Shown: piece after piece, positions 1-8,316 of the stretch
Layout of the letters: each line of letters begins with the position of its first letter
Numbering within the stretch: the stretch's first letter is position 1
Origin: Geochorda sp036562495
GTDB lineage: Bacteria; Bacillota; Limnochordia; Limnochordales; Geochordaceae
DNA length: 64,000 bases
Direction of reading: 5' to 3'
Assembly (NCBI GenBank): GCA_036562495.1
Contig: DATCKA010000070.1
Location: 111,054 to 175,053, forward strand
Notes under the pieces: model-generated
What the model saw: the letters and a program-made list of their open reading frames with translations, nothing else
What the model was told of the DNA's origin: nothing
Database searches by the model: none
Position numbers and translations under genes: made by a program

Positions 1-147
1 ATCCGCCAGCTTCCCCCTGACGGGGTCAAGGTGTTGGGGGACGGTGAGCTCGACCGGCCGCTGGCGGTGAGGGCCCATCGCTTCTCGGAGAAGGCTGCCG
101 AGAAGATCCGGGCCGCGGGGGGCACCGTCGAGGTGATCGCGTCGTGA
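1..147 (+). CDS. rplO: 50S ribosomal protein L15, C-terminal part
   Basis: The window opens inside this gene; the last 48 codons are present. The translation contains VKVLGDGELDRPLAVRAHRFSE and ends in GGTVEVIAS, the usual C-terminal end of bacterial L15, which binds 23S rRNA late in large-subunit assembly. The TGA stop overlaps the GTG start of secY, so the two are probably translationally coupled, as in many spc operons. The N-terminus lies outside the window. Confidence 0.93.
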   Translation: MRQLPPDGVKVLGDGELDRPLAVRAHRFSEKAAEKIRAAGGTVEVIAS

Positions 148-1412
148 TCGACGCCCTTCGCAACGCGGCGCGCATCGAGGATCTGCGGTCCAAGCTCCTG
201 TACACGGTGGCCCTGCTGACGGTCTTTCGCATCGGCTCCCACATCCCGGTGCCGGGAGTGGACGCCGCAGCCCTGGCGGAGCGGTTCCGGACGGGGTCGG
301 CCAACATCTTCGGATTCCTCGATCTGTTCGCCGGGGGTGCGTTGACCAACTTCTCCATCTTCGCGCTGAGCGTCACCCCCTACATCACCGCGTCCATCAT
401 CATGCAGCTGTTGACCGTGGTGGTGCCGCGGCTGGAGGAGCTGGCCAAGGAAGGCATCGAGGGCCGCAAGATCCTGGCCCAGTACACGCGCTACGGTACC
501 GTGGTGCTGGCGGTGGTGCAGGCACTGGGTGTGACGAGCCTGGCCAGCGCGTACCAGGTGCTGTACGACACCAGCTTCTTCAGCAAGACCCTCATCGTCG
601 TGACGCTGACCGCCGGCACGGTGCTCTTGATGTGGCTCGGGGAGAAGATCACCGAGAACGGCATCGGCAACGGCATCTCGCTCATCATCTTCACGGGTAT
701 CGTGGCGCGGCTGCCTGCCAGCGCCATCACCATCGGGCGCGCCATCGGCGAGGGCGGCATCAGCCCGCTCGGCGTCATCGCCCTGGCTGTCTTGAGCGTG
801 GCGCTCATCGCTGCCATCATCTTCATGCAGGAGGGGCAGCGCCGGATCCCGGTGCAGTATGCGAAGCGGGTCGTGGGCCGGCGCATGTACGGCGGGCAGA
901 GCACCCACATCCCCATGCGCGTCAATCAGGCGGGCGTCATCCCCATCATCTTCGCCTCGTCGGTGCTGCTGTTTCCGCTGACGCTGACGCAGTTCGTGCC
1001 GGCGCTGGGGTTCATCAACCGGTTCCTGGACTTCGGCACGCCGCTGTACAACGCGCTGTACGCGATCCTGGTCATCTTCTTCACCTATTTCTACACGGCC
1101 ATCACCTTCAACCCGCGTGACGTCGCGGACAACATGAAGAAGTACGGCGGCTTCATCCCGGGGATCCGGCCCGGCCAGCCCACCGCCGAGTACCTGGACC
1201 GGATCCTGACGCGCATCACCATGGTAGGCGCGCTCTTCCTGGCCCTCATCGCGGTGACGCCGTATATCCTGGCGGGCGTGACGGGGGTACCCAGGGCATT
1301 CATCAGCATCGGCGGCACGGGCTTGCTCATCGTGGTGGGCGTGGCGCTGGACACGCTCAAGCAGATCGAGGCGCACCTGCTGATGCGCCAGTACGAGGGC
1401 TTCATCCGTTGA
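144..1412 (+). CDS. secY: Protein translocase subunit SecY
   Basis: This is the channel subunit of the SecYEG translocon in the cytoplasmic membrane. The 422-residue product has the expected length and about ten hydrophobic segments, starting with a typical N-terminus (ALRNAARIEDLRSKLLYTV then FRIGSHIPVPGVD). It also contains the conserved cytoplasmic loop stretch IPVQYAKR and the plug-region residues near NIFGFLDLFAGGAL. The GTG start overlaps the rplO stop. Position between rplO and adk is the normal spc-operon arrangement. No anomaly was seen. Confidence 0.97.
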   Translation: MIDALRNAARIEDLRSKLLYTVALLTVFRIGSHIPVPGVDAAALAERFRTGSANIFGFLDLFAGGALTNFSIFALSVTPYITASIIMQLLTVVVPRLEELAKEGIEGRKILAQYTRYGTVVLAVVQALGVTSLASAYQVLYDTSFFSKTLIVVTLTAGTVLLMWLGEKITENGIGNGISLIIFTGIVARLPASAITIGRAIGEGGISPLGVIALAVLSVALIAAIIFMQEGQRRIPVQYAKRVVGRRMYGGQSTHIPMRVNQAGVIPIIFASSVLLFPLTLTQFVPALGFINRFLDFGTPLYNALYAILVIFFTYFYTAITFNPRDVADNMKKYGGFIPGIRPGQPTAEYLDRILTRITMVGALFLALIAVTPYILAGVTGVPRAFISIGGTGLLIVVGVALDTLKQIEAHLLMRQYEGFIR

Positions 1413-1443
1413 GTCTGGCGGGTTTGGCGGAGGGCGTCGGGCG

Positions 1444-2121
1444 ATGAGAGCGGTCATGCTGGGCATGCCCGGAGCTGGCAAGGGGACCCAGGCGGAGCGC
1501 CTGGCCCGAGAGCTGGGCATTCCGCACATCTCCACCGGAGCCATCTTCCGGGATGCGGTGCAGCGAGGCACGGATCTCGGCAAGCAGGCCAAGGCGTACA
1601 TGGACCGCGGGGAGTTGGTGCCCGACGCTGTGACCGTGGCCATCGTGCGCGAGCGGCTGCAGGCGCCGGATTGCCGGCGGGGCTTCGTGCTCGATGGCTT
1701 CCCGCGCAACCTCGAGCAGGCGCGTGCCCTCGACGAGGCGCTGGCCCGGGAGGGCTTGAGCATCGACGCCGCGATCAACCTGGTCGTGCCTGCCGAGGAG
1801 GCGGTGCGCCGCATCACCAGTCGCCGGGTCTGCTCCCGCTGCGGGGCGACGTACGGGGCCGGAGAGCTGGCGGCCTCGGGCGAGTCCGGCGGCGACGTCT
1901 GCCCGCGTTGCGGGGGGCAGCTGGTGCAGCGCGACGACGACCGCGAGGAGGTCGTGCGCCAGCGGTTGCGGGTGTACGAGGAGAGCACCCGCCCGCTGAT
2001 CGACTACTACGCCGCTCGAGGGGTCCTGGTGGAGGTGCCGGGCACGGGTGGCGTCGACGAGGTGGCCGAGGCCGTCGGGCGCGTGCTGAGGGAGCGGGGC
2101 CTCGGGATCGACCGAGGATGA
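1444..2121 (+). CDS. adk: Adenylate kinase, zinc-binding long form
   Basis: It converts AMP and ATP to two ADP in the cytoplasm. The P-loop GMPGAGKGT lies at residues 7-15, and DGFPRN marks the NMP-binding side. The LID domain (roughly residues 129-155) carries CSRC and CPRC, a four-cysteine zinc site typical of Gram-positive adenylate kinases. At 225 residues it is the long form. The ATG is 31 bases after secY. The stop overlaps the map start as ATGA, so coupling is likely. Confidence 0.97.
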   Translation: MRAVMLGMPGAGKGTQAERLARELGIPHISTGAIFRDAVQRGTDLGKQAKAYMDRGELVPDAVTVAIVRERLQAPDCRRGFVLDGFPRNLEQARALDEALAREGLSIDAAINLVVPAEEAVRRITSRRVCSRCGATYGAGELAASGESGGDVCPRCGGQLVQRDDDREEVVRQRLRVYEESTRPLIDYYAARGVLVEVPGTGGVDEVAEAVGRVLRERGLGIDRG

Positions 2122-2864
2122 TCGTGCTCAAGCGGCCGGACGAGATCGCCCGGATGCGGGCAGCGGGGCGCATCGTCGGGCAGCTCCTCGAGGAGATCGG
2201 GCGGCGCATCCGTCCGGGCGTGACGACGGCTGAGCTGGATCGCTTCGCGGAGGCGTTCATCCGGGAGCGGGGTGCCATCCCCTCCTTCAAGGGGTACCGG
2301 GGGTACCCGGCCAGCATCTGCACCTCCGTCAACGAGCAGGTGGTGCACGGCATCCCGGGCGATCGGCCGCTGCGGGAGGGCGACATCCTCTCGGTCGATG
2401 TGGGCGTGGTGCTGGACGGCTACCACGGGGATGCGGCCCGCACCTTCCCCGTGGGCGAGGTCGACGAACGGGCCCGACGGCTGCTGGAGGTGACAGAGCA
2501 GGCCCTCTGGGCCGGCATCGAGCAGGCCCGGGTGGGACGCCACCTCTCGGACATCGGGCATGCCATCCAGCGCCTGGTGGAGAGCGCCGGCCTCTCGGTC
2601 GTGCGGGAGTTCGTTGGCCACGGCATCGGGAGGCAGATGCACGAGGAGCCGCAGGTGCCCAACTATGGGCTGCCGGGCCGGGGGGTCCGGTTGAGAGCGG
2701 GCATGACGCTGGCCATCGAGCCGATGGTCAACGAGGGCGCCAGTGATGTTACAATCCTGGAGGATCAGTGGACGGCGGTGACGGTCGATGGCAGCCGCTC
2801 CGCCCACTTCGAGCACACCGTGGCCATCACGGATGACGGGCCGGTGGTGTTGACCCTGCCGTGA
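2118..2864 (+). CDS. map: Methionine aminopeptidase type I
   Basis: It removes the initiator methionine from nascent proteins. The 248-residue product starts MIVLKRPDEIARMR and shows the dinuclear metal site: Asp in SVDVGVVLDGYHGDAARTF (two ligands), His in VGHGIGRQMHEEP, Glu in LAIEPMV and Glu in FEHTVAI. I chose the ATG at 2118, which overlaps the adk stop. Upstream in-frame codons lie within adk and do not fit the family. The stop overlaps the next GTG start. Confidence 0.96.
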   Translation: MIVLKRPDEIARMRAAGRIVGQLLEEIGRRIRPGVTTAELDRFAEAFIRERGAIPSFKGYRGYPASICTSVNEQVVHGIPGDRPLREGDILSVDVGVVLDGYHGDAARTFPVGEVDERARRLLEVTEQALWAGIEQARVGRHLSDIGHAIQRLVESAGLSVVREFVGHGIGRQMHEEPQVPNYGLPGRGVRLRAGMTLAIEPMVNEGASDVTILEDQWTAVTVDGSRSAHFEHTVAITDDGPVVLTLP

Positions 2865-3175
2865 CGGAGCATGGTGGGCCGACAGCCGAGGAGCCCCGGG
2901 TACGGCTCGGGCAGCTGGTGACTTCCCGGGCCGGGCGTGATGCGGGACGGGTTTACCTCGTGGTAGGAGTGAGGGCGGACGGGCGGGTGCTGGTGGCCGA
3001 TGGCCGCCATCGCAAGGTGGCTCAGGCCAAGGCCAAGAATCCCCGTCACCTCTGGCTGCACGACCGCGTGGCGCCAGAGATCGCCGGGCGGCTGGAGCGA
3101 GGAGAGCCCGTCAGCGACCTGCAGGTGCGACAGGCGCTCGAGGAGCTGCTCGGCACGGGCGACGTGGCGGTGTGA
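2861..3175 (+). CDS. KOW domain RNA-binding protein (L14e-like)
   Basis: This 104-residue protein lies between map and infA, where many Bacillota encode a KOW-domain, L14e-like RNA-binding protein. The N-terminal half has the KOW pattern (RLGQLVTSRAGRDAGRVYLVVGVRADGRVLVADGRHRKV) followed by a basic KAKNPRHLWL segment. A ribosome-associated role is assumed from family and position. The GTG start overlaps the map stop. The acidic tail EELLGTGDVAV is not informative. Confidence 0.85.
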   Translation: MTEHGGPTAEEPRVRLGQLVTSRAGRDAGRVYLVVGVRADGRVLVADGRHRKVAQAKAKNPRHLWLHDRVAPEIAGRLERGEPVSDLQVRQALEELLGTGDVAV

Positions 3176-3196
3176 GGCCTAAGAGAGGATGAGGCT

Positions 3197-3415
3197 ATGG
3201 GCAAGCAGGACGTCATAGAGGTGGAAGGCACGGTCGTCGAGCCCCTCCCCAACGCGATGTTTCGGGTGGAGCTCGAGAACGGCCACAAGGTGCTGGCGCA
3301 CATCGCAGGCAAGATGCGGATGAACTTCATCCGGATCCTTCCTGGCGATCGTGTCATCGTGCAACTCTCCCCCTATGACCTGACCCGCGGCCGGATCGTC
3401 TATCGCAAGCGCTGA
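3197..3415 (+). CDS. infA: Translation initiation factor IF-1
   Basis: IF-1 binds the ribosomal A site during initiation. The 72-residue product is full length and is a single OB fold: KQDVIEVEGTVVEPLPNAMFRVELENGHKVLAHIAGKMRMNFIRILPGDRV, ending RGRIVYRKR. A GAGAGGATGAGG stretch before the ATG supplies the ribosome binding site. Its place between the KOW gene and rpmJ is canonical. Confidence 0.98.
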   Translation: MGKQDVIEVEGTVVEPLPNAMFRVELENGHKVLAHIAGKMRMNFIRILPGDRVIVQLSPYDLTRGRIVYRKR

Positions 3416-3537
3416 GCAGCAGGGCGACCAGGCGGGCGCTTGACGCGTCGCAGGCGATCCGTCGAGCGGCGGGCCTGCCTGCTTGTGCTCGTCTGCCGAG
3501 GCCATGTATTCTGTGCGGGAGAGGGCAGGTATAATCG

Positions 3538-3651
3538 ATGAAGGTGCGACCTTCTGTCAAGCGCATCTGCGAGAAGTGCAAGATCATCCGCCGTCACCGG
3601 CGCGTGATGGTCATCTGCGAGAACCCCAAGCACCGCCAGCGGCAGGGCTAG
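3538..3651 (+). CDS. rpmJ: 50S ribosomal protein L36
   Basis: This is a 37-residue L36 with the zinc-binding ligands intact: MKVRPSVKRICEKCK, then VICENPKHRQRQG. The C-C-C-H ligand set indicates the zinc (C+) form. It sits in its usual place between infA and rpsM. An AGGT sequence 7 bases before the ATG is the likely ribosome binding site. A perfect TATAAT ends only 2 bases before the ATG and is discussed under rejected items. Confidence 0.97.
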   Translation: MKVRPSVKRICEKCKIIRRHRRVMVICENPKHRQRQG

Positions 3652-3702
3652 GGAGCCGGTGAGGCAAAGCCGGGCGATCTTACGCGAGGGAGTGGTCTGG
3701 AC

Positions 3703-4077
3703 ATGGCACGTATCGCCGGGGTCGACCTGCCTCGGGACAAGCGGGTCGAGGTCGCCCTTACCTATATCTACGGGATCGGGCGCTCGAGCGCGCGCCAGAT
3801 CGTGGCCCGCACCGGCATCAACCCTGACACGCGGGTGCGCGACCTGACCGAGGACGAGGTGACGCGCCTGCGGGAGATCATCGAGCGGGAGTACAAGGTC
3901 GAGGGTGAGCTGCGCCGAGAGGTAGCCGCCAACATCAAGCGGCTCATCGACATCGGCTGCTATCGCGGGCTTCGGCACAAGCGAGGGCTTCCCGTCAGGG
4001 GGCAGCGCACCCGGACCAACGCGCGGACCCGCAAGGGTCCCAAGCGCACCGTGGGCGTCAAGCGGAAGAAGACGTGA
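3703..4077 (+). CDS. rpsM: 30S ribosomal protein S13
   Basis: S13 sits in the head of the small subunit and contacts P-site tRNA. The 124-residue sequence begins MARIAGVDLPRDKRVEVALTYIYGIG and ends in the basic tail RGQRTRTNARTRKGPKR, both diagnostic. It is the first of the rpsM-rpsK-rpsD-rpoA-rplQ group. Confidence 0.98.
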   Translation: MARIAGVDLPRDKRVEVALTYIYGIGRSSARQIVARTGINPDTRVRDLTEDEVTRLREIIEREYKVEGELRREVAANIKRLIDIGCYRGLRHKRGLPVRGQRTRTNARTRKGPKRTVGVKRKKT

Positions 4078-4100
4078 CGTGAGGGAGGCCATGGCACACC

Positions 4101-4505
4101 ATGCCTGAACCGCGACGCCGAGGGGGGACGACCCGGGTCCGCCACCGGGAGCGCAAGAACATTCCCTCGGGGATTGCGCACATCAAGTCGACCTTCAACA
4201 ACACCATCGTCACCATCACCGACAAGCAGGGCAACGTCATCGCCTGGGCCAGTGCGGGGACGGTGGGCTTCAAGGGCTCCCGCAAGGGGACGCCCTACGC
4301 GGCTGGGCTGGCGGGAGAGGCAGCGGCTCGCGCCGCGATGGAGCACGGGATGCGCGAGGTCGAGGTTCGCGTCCGTGGGCCCGGCTCCGGTCGGGAGACG
4401 GCCATCCGGTCGCTGCAGGCAGCGGGCCTCGAGGTGACCGCCATCAAAGACGTGACCCCCATCCCTCACAACGGCTGCCGGCCGCCCAAGCGCCGGCGGG
4501 TGTGA
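4101..4505 (+). CDS. rpsK: 30S ribosomal protein S11
   Basis: S11 lies on the platform of the 30S subunit near the mRNA exit. The 134-residue product contains NIPSGIAHIKSTFNNTIVTITD and ends GCRPPKRRRV, both strongly conserved. An alternative upstream ATG (4091) is out of frame, so the start MPEPRRRGG is kept. Spacing to rpsM is 23 bases. Confidence 0.98.
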   Translation: MPEPRRRGGTTRVRHRERKNIPSGIAHIKSTFNNTIVTITDKQGNVIAWASAGTVGFKGSRKGTPYAAGLAGEAAARAAMEHGMREVEVRVRGPGSGRETAIRSLQAAGLEVTAIKDVTPIPHNGCRPPKRRRV

Positions 4506-4538
4506 GGCGGCGGAGAAGGGTAGGAGGACCTGCCACGC

Positions 4539-5165
4539 ATGGGACGTTACATCGGCCCTGTCTGCCGGCTCTGCCGGCGTGAGGGCGTCAAGCTCTTCCT
4601 CAAGGGCGACCGCTGCTACTCCGAGAAGTGCGCGCTGGAGCGGCGCAACTACGCCCCCGGCCAGCACGGTCAGATCCGGCGGAAGCCCACCGAGTACGGC
4701 CTGCACCTGCGGGAGAAGCAGCGCCTGCGCCGCTATTACGGGCTGATGGAGGGGCAGTTCCGGCGCATCTTCCAGCAGGCAGCGCGGCGCAAGGGCGTCA
4801 CGGGAGAGGCATTGCTGCAGCTGTTGGAGCTGAGGCTCGACAACGTGGTCTATCGTCTCGGCTTCGCGCAGTCGCGCCGACAGGCCCGCCAGCTGGTCAG
4901 CCACGGGCACTTCACCGTCAACGGACGGAAGGTCGACGTGCCCTCCTATCGCCTGCGGCCCGGTGACGTGGTCGGCGTGCGAGAGGGCAGCAAGGACGTC
5001 GCGCTGATCCGCGACAACGTCGCGGCCTCCGGGGGCCGAGGCGTGCCCTCCTGGCTGGAGCTGGCGCCGGAGCGCCTGGAGGGGCGCGTGCTGGCGGTGC
5101 CCAGTCGGGACCAGATCGACGCACCGGTGCACGAGCACCTGGTCGTGGAGCACTACTCCCGCTGA
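4539..5165 (+). CDS. rpsD: 30S ribosomal protein S4, zinc-binding form
   Basis: S4 initiates 30S assembly and in many bacteria also represses its own operon. The 208-residue product has an N-terminal CRLCRREGVKLFLKGDRCYSEKC cysteine cluster (zinc form) and a central S4 RNA-binding domain (LDNVVYRLGFAQSRRQARQLVSHGHFTVNGRKVD). An AGGAGG box precedes the ATG. Confidence 0.98.
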   Translation: MGRYIGPVCRLCRREGVKLFLKGDRCYSEKCALERRNYAPGQHGQIRRKPTEYGLHLREKQRLRRYYGLMEGQFRRIFQQAARRKGVTGEALLQLLELRLDNVVYRLGFAQSRRQARQLVSHGHFTVNGRKVDVPSYRLRPGDVVGVREGSKDVALIRDNVAASGGRGVPSWLELAPERLEGRVLAVPSRDQIDAPVHEHLVVEHYSR

Positions 5166-5210
5166 TGGCCCCGGCGTAGGCCCGCAAGCCAGGGAGGCGG
5201 TCGAGCAGAG

Positions 5211-6164
5211 ATGGCAGTGATGTTGGAGTTGGAGCGGCCCACCATCCAGGCGGTGGAGGTGACCGACACCTACGGCAAGTTCGTCGTGGAGCCCCTCGAG
5301 CGGGGATACGGCATCACCTTGGGCAACTCGTTGCGCCGGGTGCTGATGTCGTCGCTGCCGGGCGCGGCGGTGGCTACGTTGCGCATCGACGGCGTACTCC
5401 ACGAGTTCTCCCATCTGCCGGGGGTGCGGGAGGACGTCACCGACATCATCCTCAACATCAAGGAACTGGTGGTGCGGCTGCACGGCGATGGCCCGGTGAC
5501 CGCCCGCCTCGAGGCCTCGGAGGAGGGGCCGGTGCTGGCGCGAGCCATCCGGGTCGGTCCGGAGGTGGAGATCCTCAACCCGGACCATGTCATCGCCACC
5601 CTCGAGGCCGGCGGCCGCCTCTCGATGGAGATGACCATCGTCAAGGGACGGGGCTGGGTGCCCGCGGAGCGCAACAAGCAGCCGGGGATGCCCATCGGCG
5701 TCATGGCGGTCGACTCCATCTTCAACCCGGTGCGCCGCGTCAACTACCACGTCGAAAACACCCGGGTAGGCCAGCGCACCGACTTCGACCGGCTGGTGCT
5801 GGAGCTGTGGACCAACGGGGCCATCGCTCCGATGGAGGCCGTCTCGACGGCGGCGCAGATCCTCATTCAGCACCTGGAGCTCTTCCGCAATCTTACGACG
5901 CCCGAGCAGACGCCCATGCTGCAGGAGAGCCCGCAGGACCGGGAGCGCAATCGGGTCCTGGACATGCCCATCGAGGAGCTGGGGCTGTCGGTGCGCTCCT
6001 ACAACTGCCTCAAGCGGGCCGGCATCGACACCGTGGGCGAGCTGACGCGCAAGACCGAAGAGGACATGATGAAGGTCCGCAACCTGGGCAAGAAGTCGCT
6101 CCAGGAAGTGAAGGAGAAGCTGGCGCAACTGGGCCTGTCGCTGCGCCAGTCCGACGACGAGTGA
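5211..6164 (+). CDS. rpoA: RNA polymerase alpha subunit
   Basis: The alpha dimer nucleates RNA polymerase assembly. The 317-residue product has the N-terminal assembly domain (GYGITLGNSLRRVLMSSLPGAAV) and the C-terminal helix-hairpin-helix domain that contacts activators and UP elements (MPIEELGLSVRSYNCLKRAGIDTVGEL, then NLGKKSLQEVKEKL). A GGGAGG box precedes the ATG. It sits between rpsD and rplQ as usual. Confidence 0.98.
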   Translation: MAVMLELERPTIQAVEVTDTYGKFVVEPLERGYGITLGNSLRRVLMSSLPGAAVATLRIDGVLHEFSHLPGVREDVTDIILNIKELVVRLHGDGPVTARLEASEEGPVLARAIRVGPEVEILNPDHVIATLEAGGRLSMEMTIVKGRGWVPAERNKQPGMPIGVMAVDSIFNPVRRVNYHVENTRVGQRTDFDRLVLELWTNGAIAPMEAVSTAAQILIQHLELFRNLTTPEQTPMLQESPQDRERNRVLDMPIEELGLSVRSYNCLKRAGIDTVGELTRKTEEDMMKVRNLGKKSLQEVKEKLAQLGLSLRQSDDE

Positions 6165-6182
6165 GACGGCGGGGGACGAGAC

Positions 6183-6521
6183 GTGAAGGCTCGTAAGCTG
6201 GGTCGCGACTTCGATCACCGGCGGTGGCTGCTGCGGCAGCTCGCCACCCAACTCATCCTGCACGGGCGCATTCGGACGACCCTGACCCGGGCCAAGGTGG
6301 TGCGCCCCATCGCCGAGCGCATGGTCACCCTGGCCAAGCGGGGTGACCTGCACGCTCGTCGGCAGGCCGCCTCGGTGCTGACCGACAAGGCCGCGGTGCG
6401 CAAACTCTTCGCCGAAGTGGGGCCCAAGTACGCCGATCGGCAAGGCGGGTACGTCCGGATCGTCAAGATCGGCCCGCGGCGGGGCGATGGCGCCCCCATG
6501 TCCATCATCGAACTGGTCTGA
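6183..6521 (+). CDS. rplQ: 50S ribosomal protein L17
   Basis: L17 lies near the polypeptide exit tunnel. The 112-residue product starts with GTG (KARKLGRDFDHRRWLLRQLATQLILHGRIRTTLTRAKVVRPIAERMV), a clear L17 N-terminus, and ends IVKIGPRRGDGAPMSIIELV. The stop overlaps the ecfA1 start by one base (TGATG), linking the ribosomal operon to the ECF transporter genes. Confidence 0.97.
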   Translation: MKARKLGRDFDHRRWLLRQLATQLILHGRIRTTLTRAKVVRPIAERMVTLAKRGDLHARRQAASVLTDKAAVRKLFAEVGPKYADRQGGYVRIVKIGPRRGDGAPMSIIELV

Positions 6522-7378
6522 TGCCCTCCGATCCCCTCATCGAGGTCGATCGGATCACCTACCGCTACGCCGCCGGTGGAGAAGCCCCGGCGGTCGTCGC
6601 GTTGAACGAGGTGTCCCTCCGGATCCGACCCGGTGAGCTGGTGGCGGTGGTCGGGCGTAACGGGTCGGGCAAGTCGACGCTGGCGCGCCACCTCAACGGG
6701 CTCCTGTTGCCGGACGAGGGCCGTGTGGTGGTCGACGGGATCGACACCCGCGACACGGCCCGCCTGTGGGAGATCCGCCGGCGCGTCGGGATGATCTTCC
6801 AGAACCCCGACAACCAGCTGGTGGCCACGACGGTGGAGGAAGACGTGGCCTTCGGCCCCGAAAACCTGGGCGTCGCCCCCGACGAGATCGACCGGCGGGT
6901 CACGTGGGCCCTGGAGGCCGTGGGCATGACGGCCTACCGCCGTCATCCGCCCCACCGGCTCTCGGGTGGCCAGAAGCAGCGCGTCGCGATCGCCGGGGTG
7001 CTCGCGATGCAGCCCCTTTGCATCGTGGCCGACGAGCCCACGTCGATGCTGGATCCTCGCGGGCGGGCCGAGGTGATGGAGACGCTCCTGGACCTGCGCC
7101 GCCGGCTGGGGATGGCGGTGGTGCTCATCACCCAGCAGATGGGTGAGGCGGTGCTGGCCGACCGGGTCGTCGTGATGGACCGGGGACGCATCGTCCTGGA
7201 GGGGCCACCTCGGACCGTCTTCCAGCGGGCCGCCGGACTGGAGGCCCTGGGGCTGGATCTGCCCGTGGCGGTGGCGGTGGCCGAACGTTTGCGGCAGGCC
7301 GGGGTGCCCGTCGATCCGGGCGTCATCACCGTCGAAGAGCTGGTGGAGTGGCTGTGCCCATCGTCGTCCGCCACCTGA
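6521..7378 (+). CDS. ecfA1: ECF transporter ATPase A1
   Basis: This is one of the paired ATPases that power energy-coupling-factor vitamin and metal uptake. It has Walker A GRNGSGKSTL (about residues 44-53), Q-loop QNPDNQL, signature LSGGQKQRVAIAGVLA, Walker B CIVADEPTSMLD and a switch region ending in TQQM, where most ABC ATPases have TH; this is common in EcfA1. The 285-residue product is full length. It overlaps ecfA2 by 31 bases. No substrate-binding S component is nearby. Confidence 0.94.
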   Translation: MPSDPLIEVDRITYRYAAGGEAPAVVALNEVSLRIRPGELVAVVGRNGSGKSTLARHLNGLLLPDEGRVVVDGIDTRDTARLWEIRRRVGMIFQNPDNQLVATTVEEDVAFGPENLGVAPDEIDRRVTWALEAVGMTAYRRHPPHRLSGGQKQRVAIAGVLAMQPLCIVADEPTSMLDPRGRAEVMETLLDLRRRLGMAVVLITQQMGEAVLADRVVVMDRGRIVLEGPPRTVFQRAAGLEALGLDLPVAVAVAERLRQAGVPVDPGVITVEELVEWLCPSSSAT

Positions 7379-8316
7379 GCCATGTCTACATGCCGGGGAC
7401 CCCCATGGCCGTCCCGGCGCTGCACGACGTGAGCTTCGAGATCGCGGACGGCGAGTCGGTCGGGCTCATCGGTCCGACCGGTTCGGGCAAGTCGACGCTG
7501 GTCCAGCACCTCAATGGACTCATCCGCCCCCGGCCGGGCACGGTCTTCGTCGACGGGCAGGACGTGGGCGACCGGCGCACCGACCTCCGACGACTGCGCC
7601 GGACGGTGGGGCTCGTCTTCCAGTACCCCGAGTACCAGCTGTTCGAGGAGACCGTCTACGACGACGTCGCCTTCGGCCCACGCTCGATGGGGCTCGATGC
7701 CGACGAGGTGGACAGGCGGGTGCGCCGCGCCATGGCGTTGATGGGGCTCGACGTCGAGGCCCTGGCGAAGCGCTCCCCCTTCGAACTCTCCGGTGGACAG
7801 CGCCGCCGTGTGGCCATCGCAGGGGTGCTGGCCCTCGGCTGCTCCAAGCTGATCCTCGACGAACCGACGGCCGGGTTGGATCCCGCCGGCCGGCGGGACC
7901 TGCTGCGGCTCTTGGCTCGGCTCAACCGCGAGGGCATGACCGTGCTCTTGGTCACCCACGACATGGACGACCTGGCCGAGGTGGCGCGCCGGGTCCTGGT
8001 GTTGAGCGAGGGGCGTCTGGTCGCGGACGCGCCGGTGCGGGAGCTCTTCTCCCGGCATCGAGCCCTGCTGCAGGAGCACCGGCTCGACGTGCCGGTGGCG
8101 GTGCGCATCCTCTACGCCCTGCGCGAGCGCGGCGCCGACGTGCGGCTGGACCGCATCGGCGTCGACGAGGTGGCAGAGGAGATCCTGCGCTGGTGGCGCG
8201 CGACTCGAGGCCCCGCCGACGGCCGTGCCGCCTCCGGGCCGACGTCCACGTCCCAGGAGAGGAGCCGGACTCATGGCCATCGGCGAGATCGCCCTCGGCC
8301 AGTACGTCCCCGGTGA
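7348..8316 (+). CDS. ecfA2: ECF transporter ATPase A2
   Basis: This is the second ECF ATPase and partner of EcfA1. Motifs are Walker A GPTGSGKSTL, Q-loop QYPEYQLFEETVYDDVAFGP, signature LSGGQRRRVAIAGVLA, Walker B LILDEPTAGLD and switch THDMDD. Two GTG codons (7348 and 7354) could start translation; the first is given. The reading frame continues about 44 bases into ecfT, giving an Arg-rich C-terminal tail of about 40 residues beyond the normal family end (322 residues in total). Confidence 0.93.
   Translation: MAVPIVVRHLSHVYMPGTPMAVPALHDVSFEIADGESVGLIGPTGSGKSTLVQHLNGLIRPRPGTVFVDGQDVGDRRTDLRRLRRTVGLVFQYPEYQLFEETVYDDVAFGPRSMGLDADEVDRRVRRAMALMGLDVEALAKRSPFELSGGQRRRVAIAGVLALGCSKLILDEPTAGLDPAGRRDLLRLLARLNREGMTVLLVTHDMDDLAEVARRVLVLSEGRLVADAPVRELFSRHRALLQEHRLDVPVAVRILYALRERGADVRLDRIGVDEVAEEILRWWRATRGPADGRAASGPTSTSQERSRTHGHRRDRPRPVRPR

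Noticed and set aside
3530..3535. Perfect TATAAT directly before rpmJ as a promoter
   Set aside because: It ends two bases before the ATG, so transcription would start inside rpmJ, and no good -35 hexamer is found at 16-19 bases. It is more likely chance.
3960..6443. Long open frame of 827 codons on the minus strand
   Set aside because: It lies opposite rpsK, rpsD, rpoA and rplQ. Long antisense frames are common in very GC-rich genes; the translation shows no domain.
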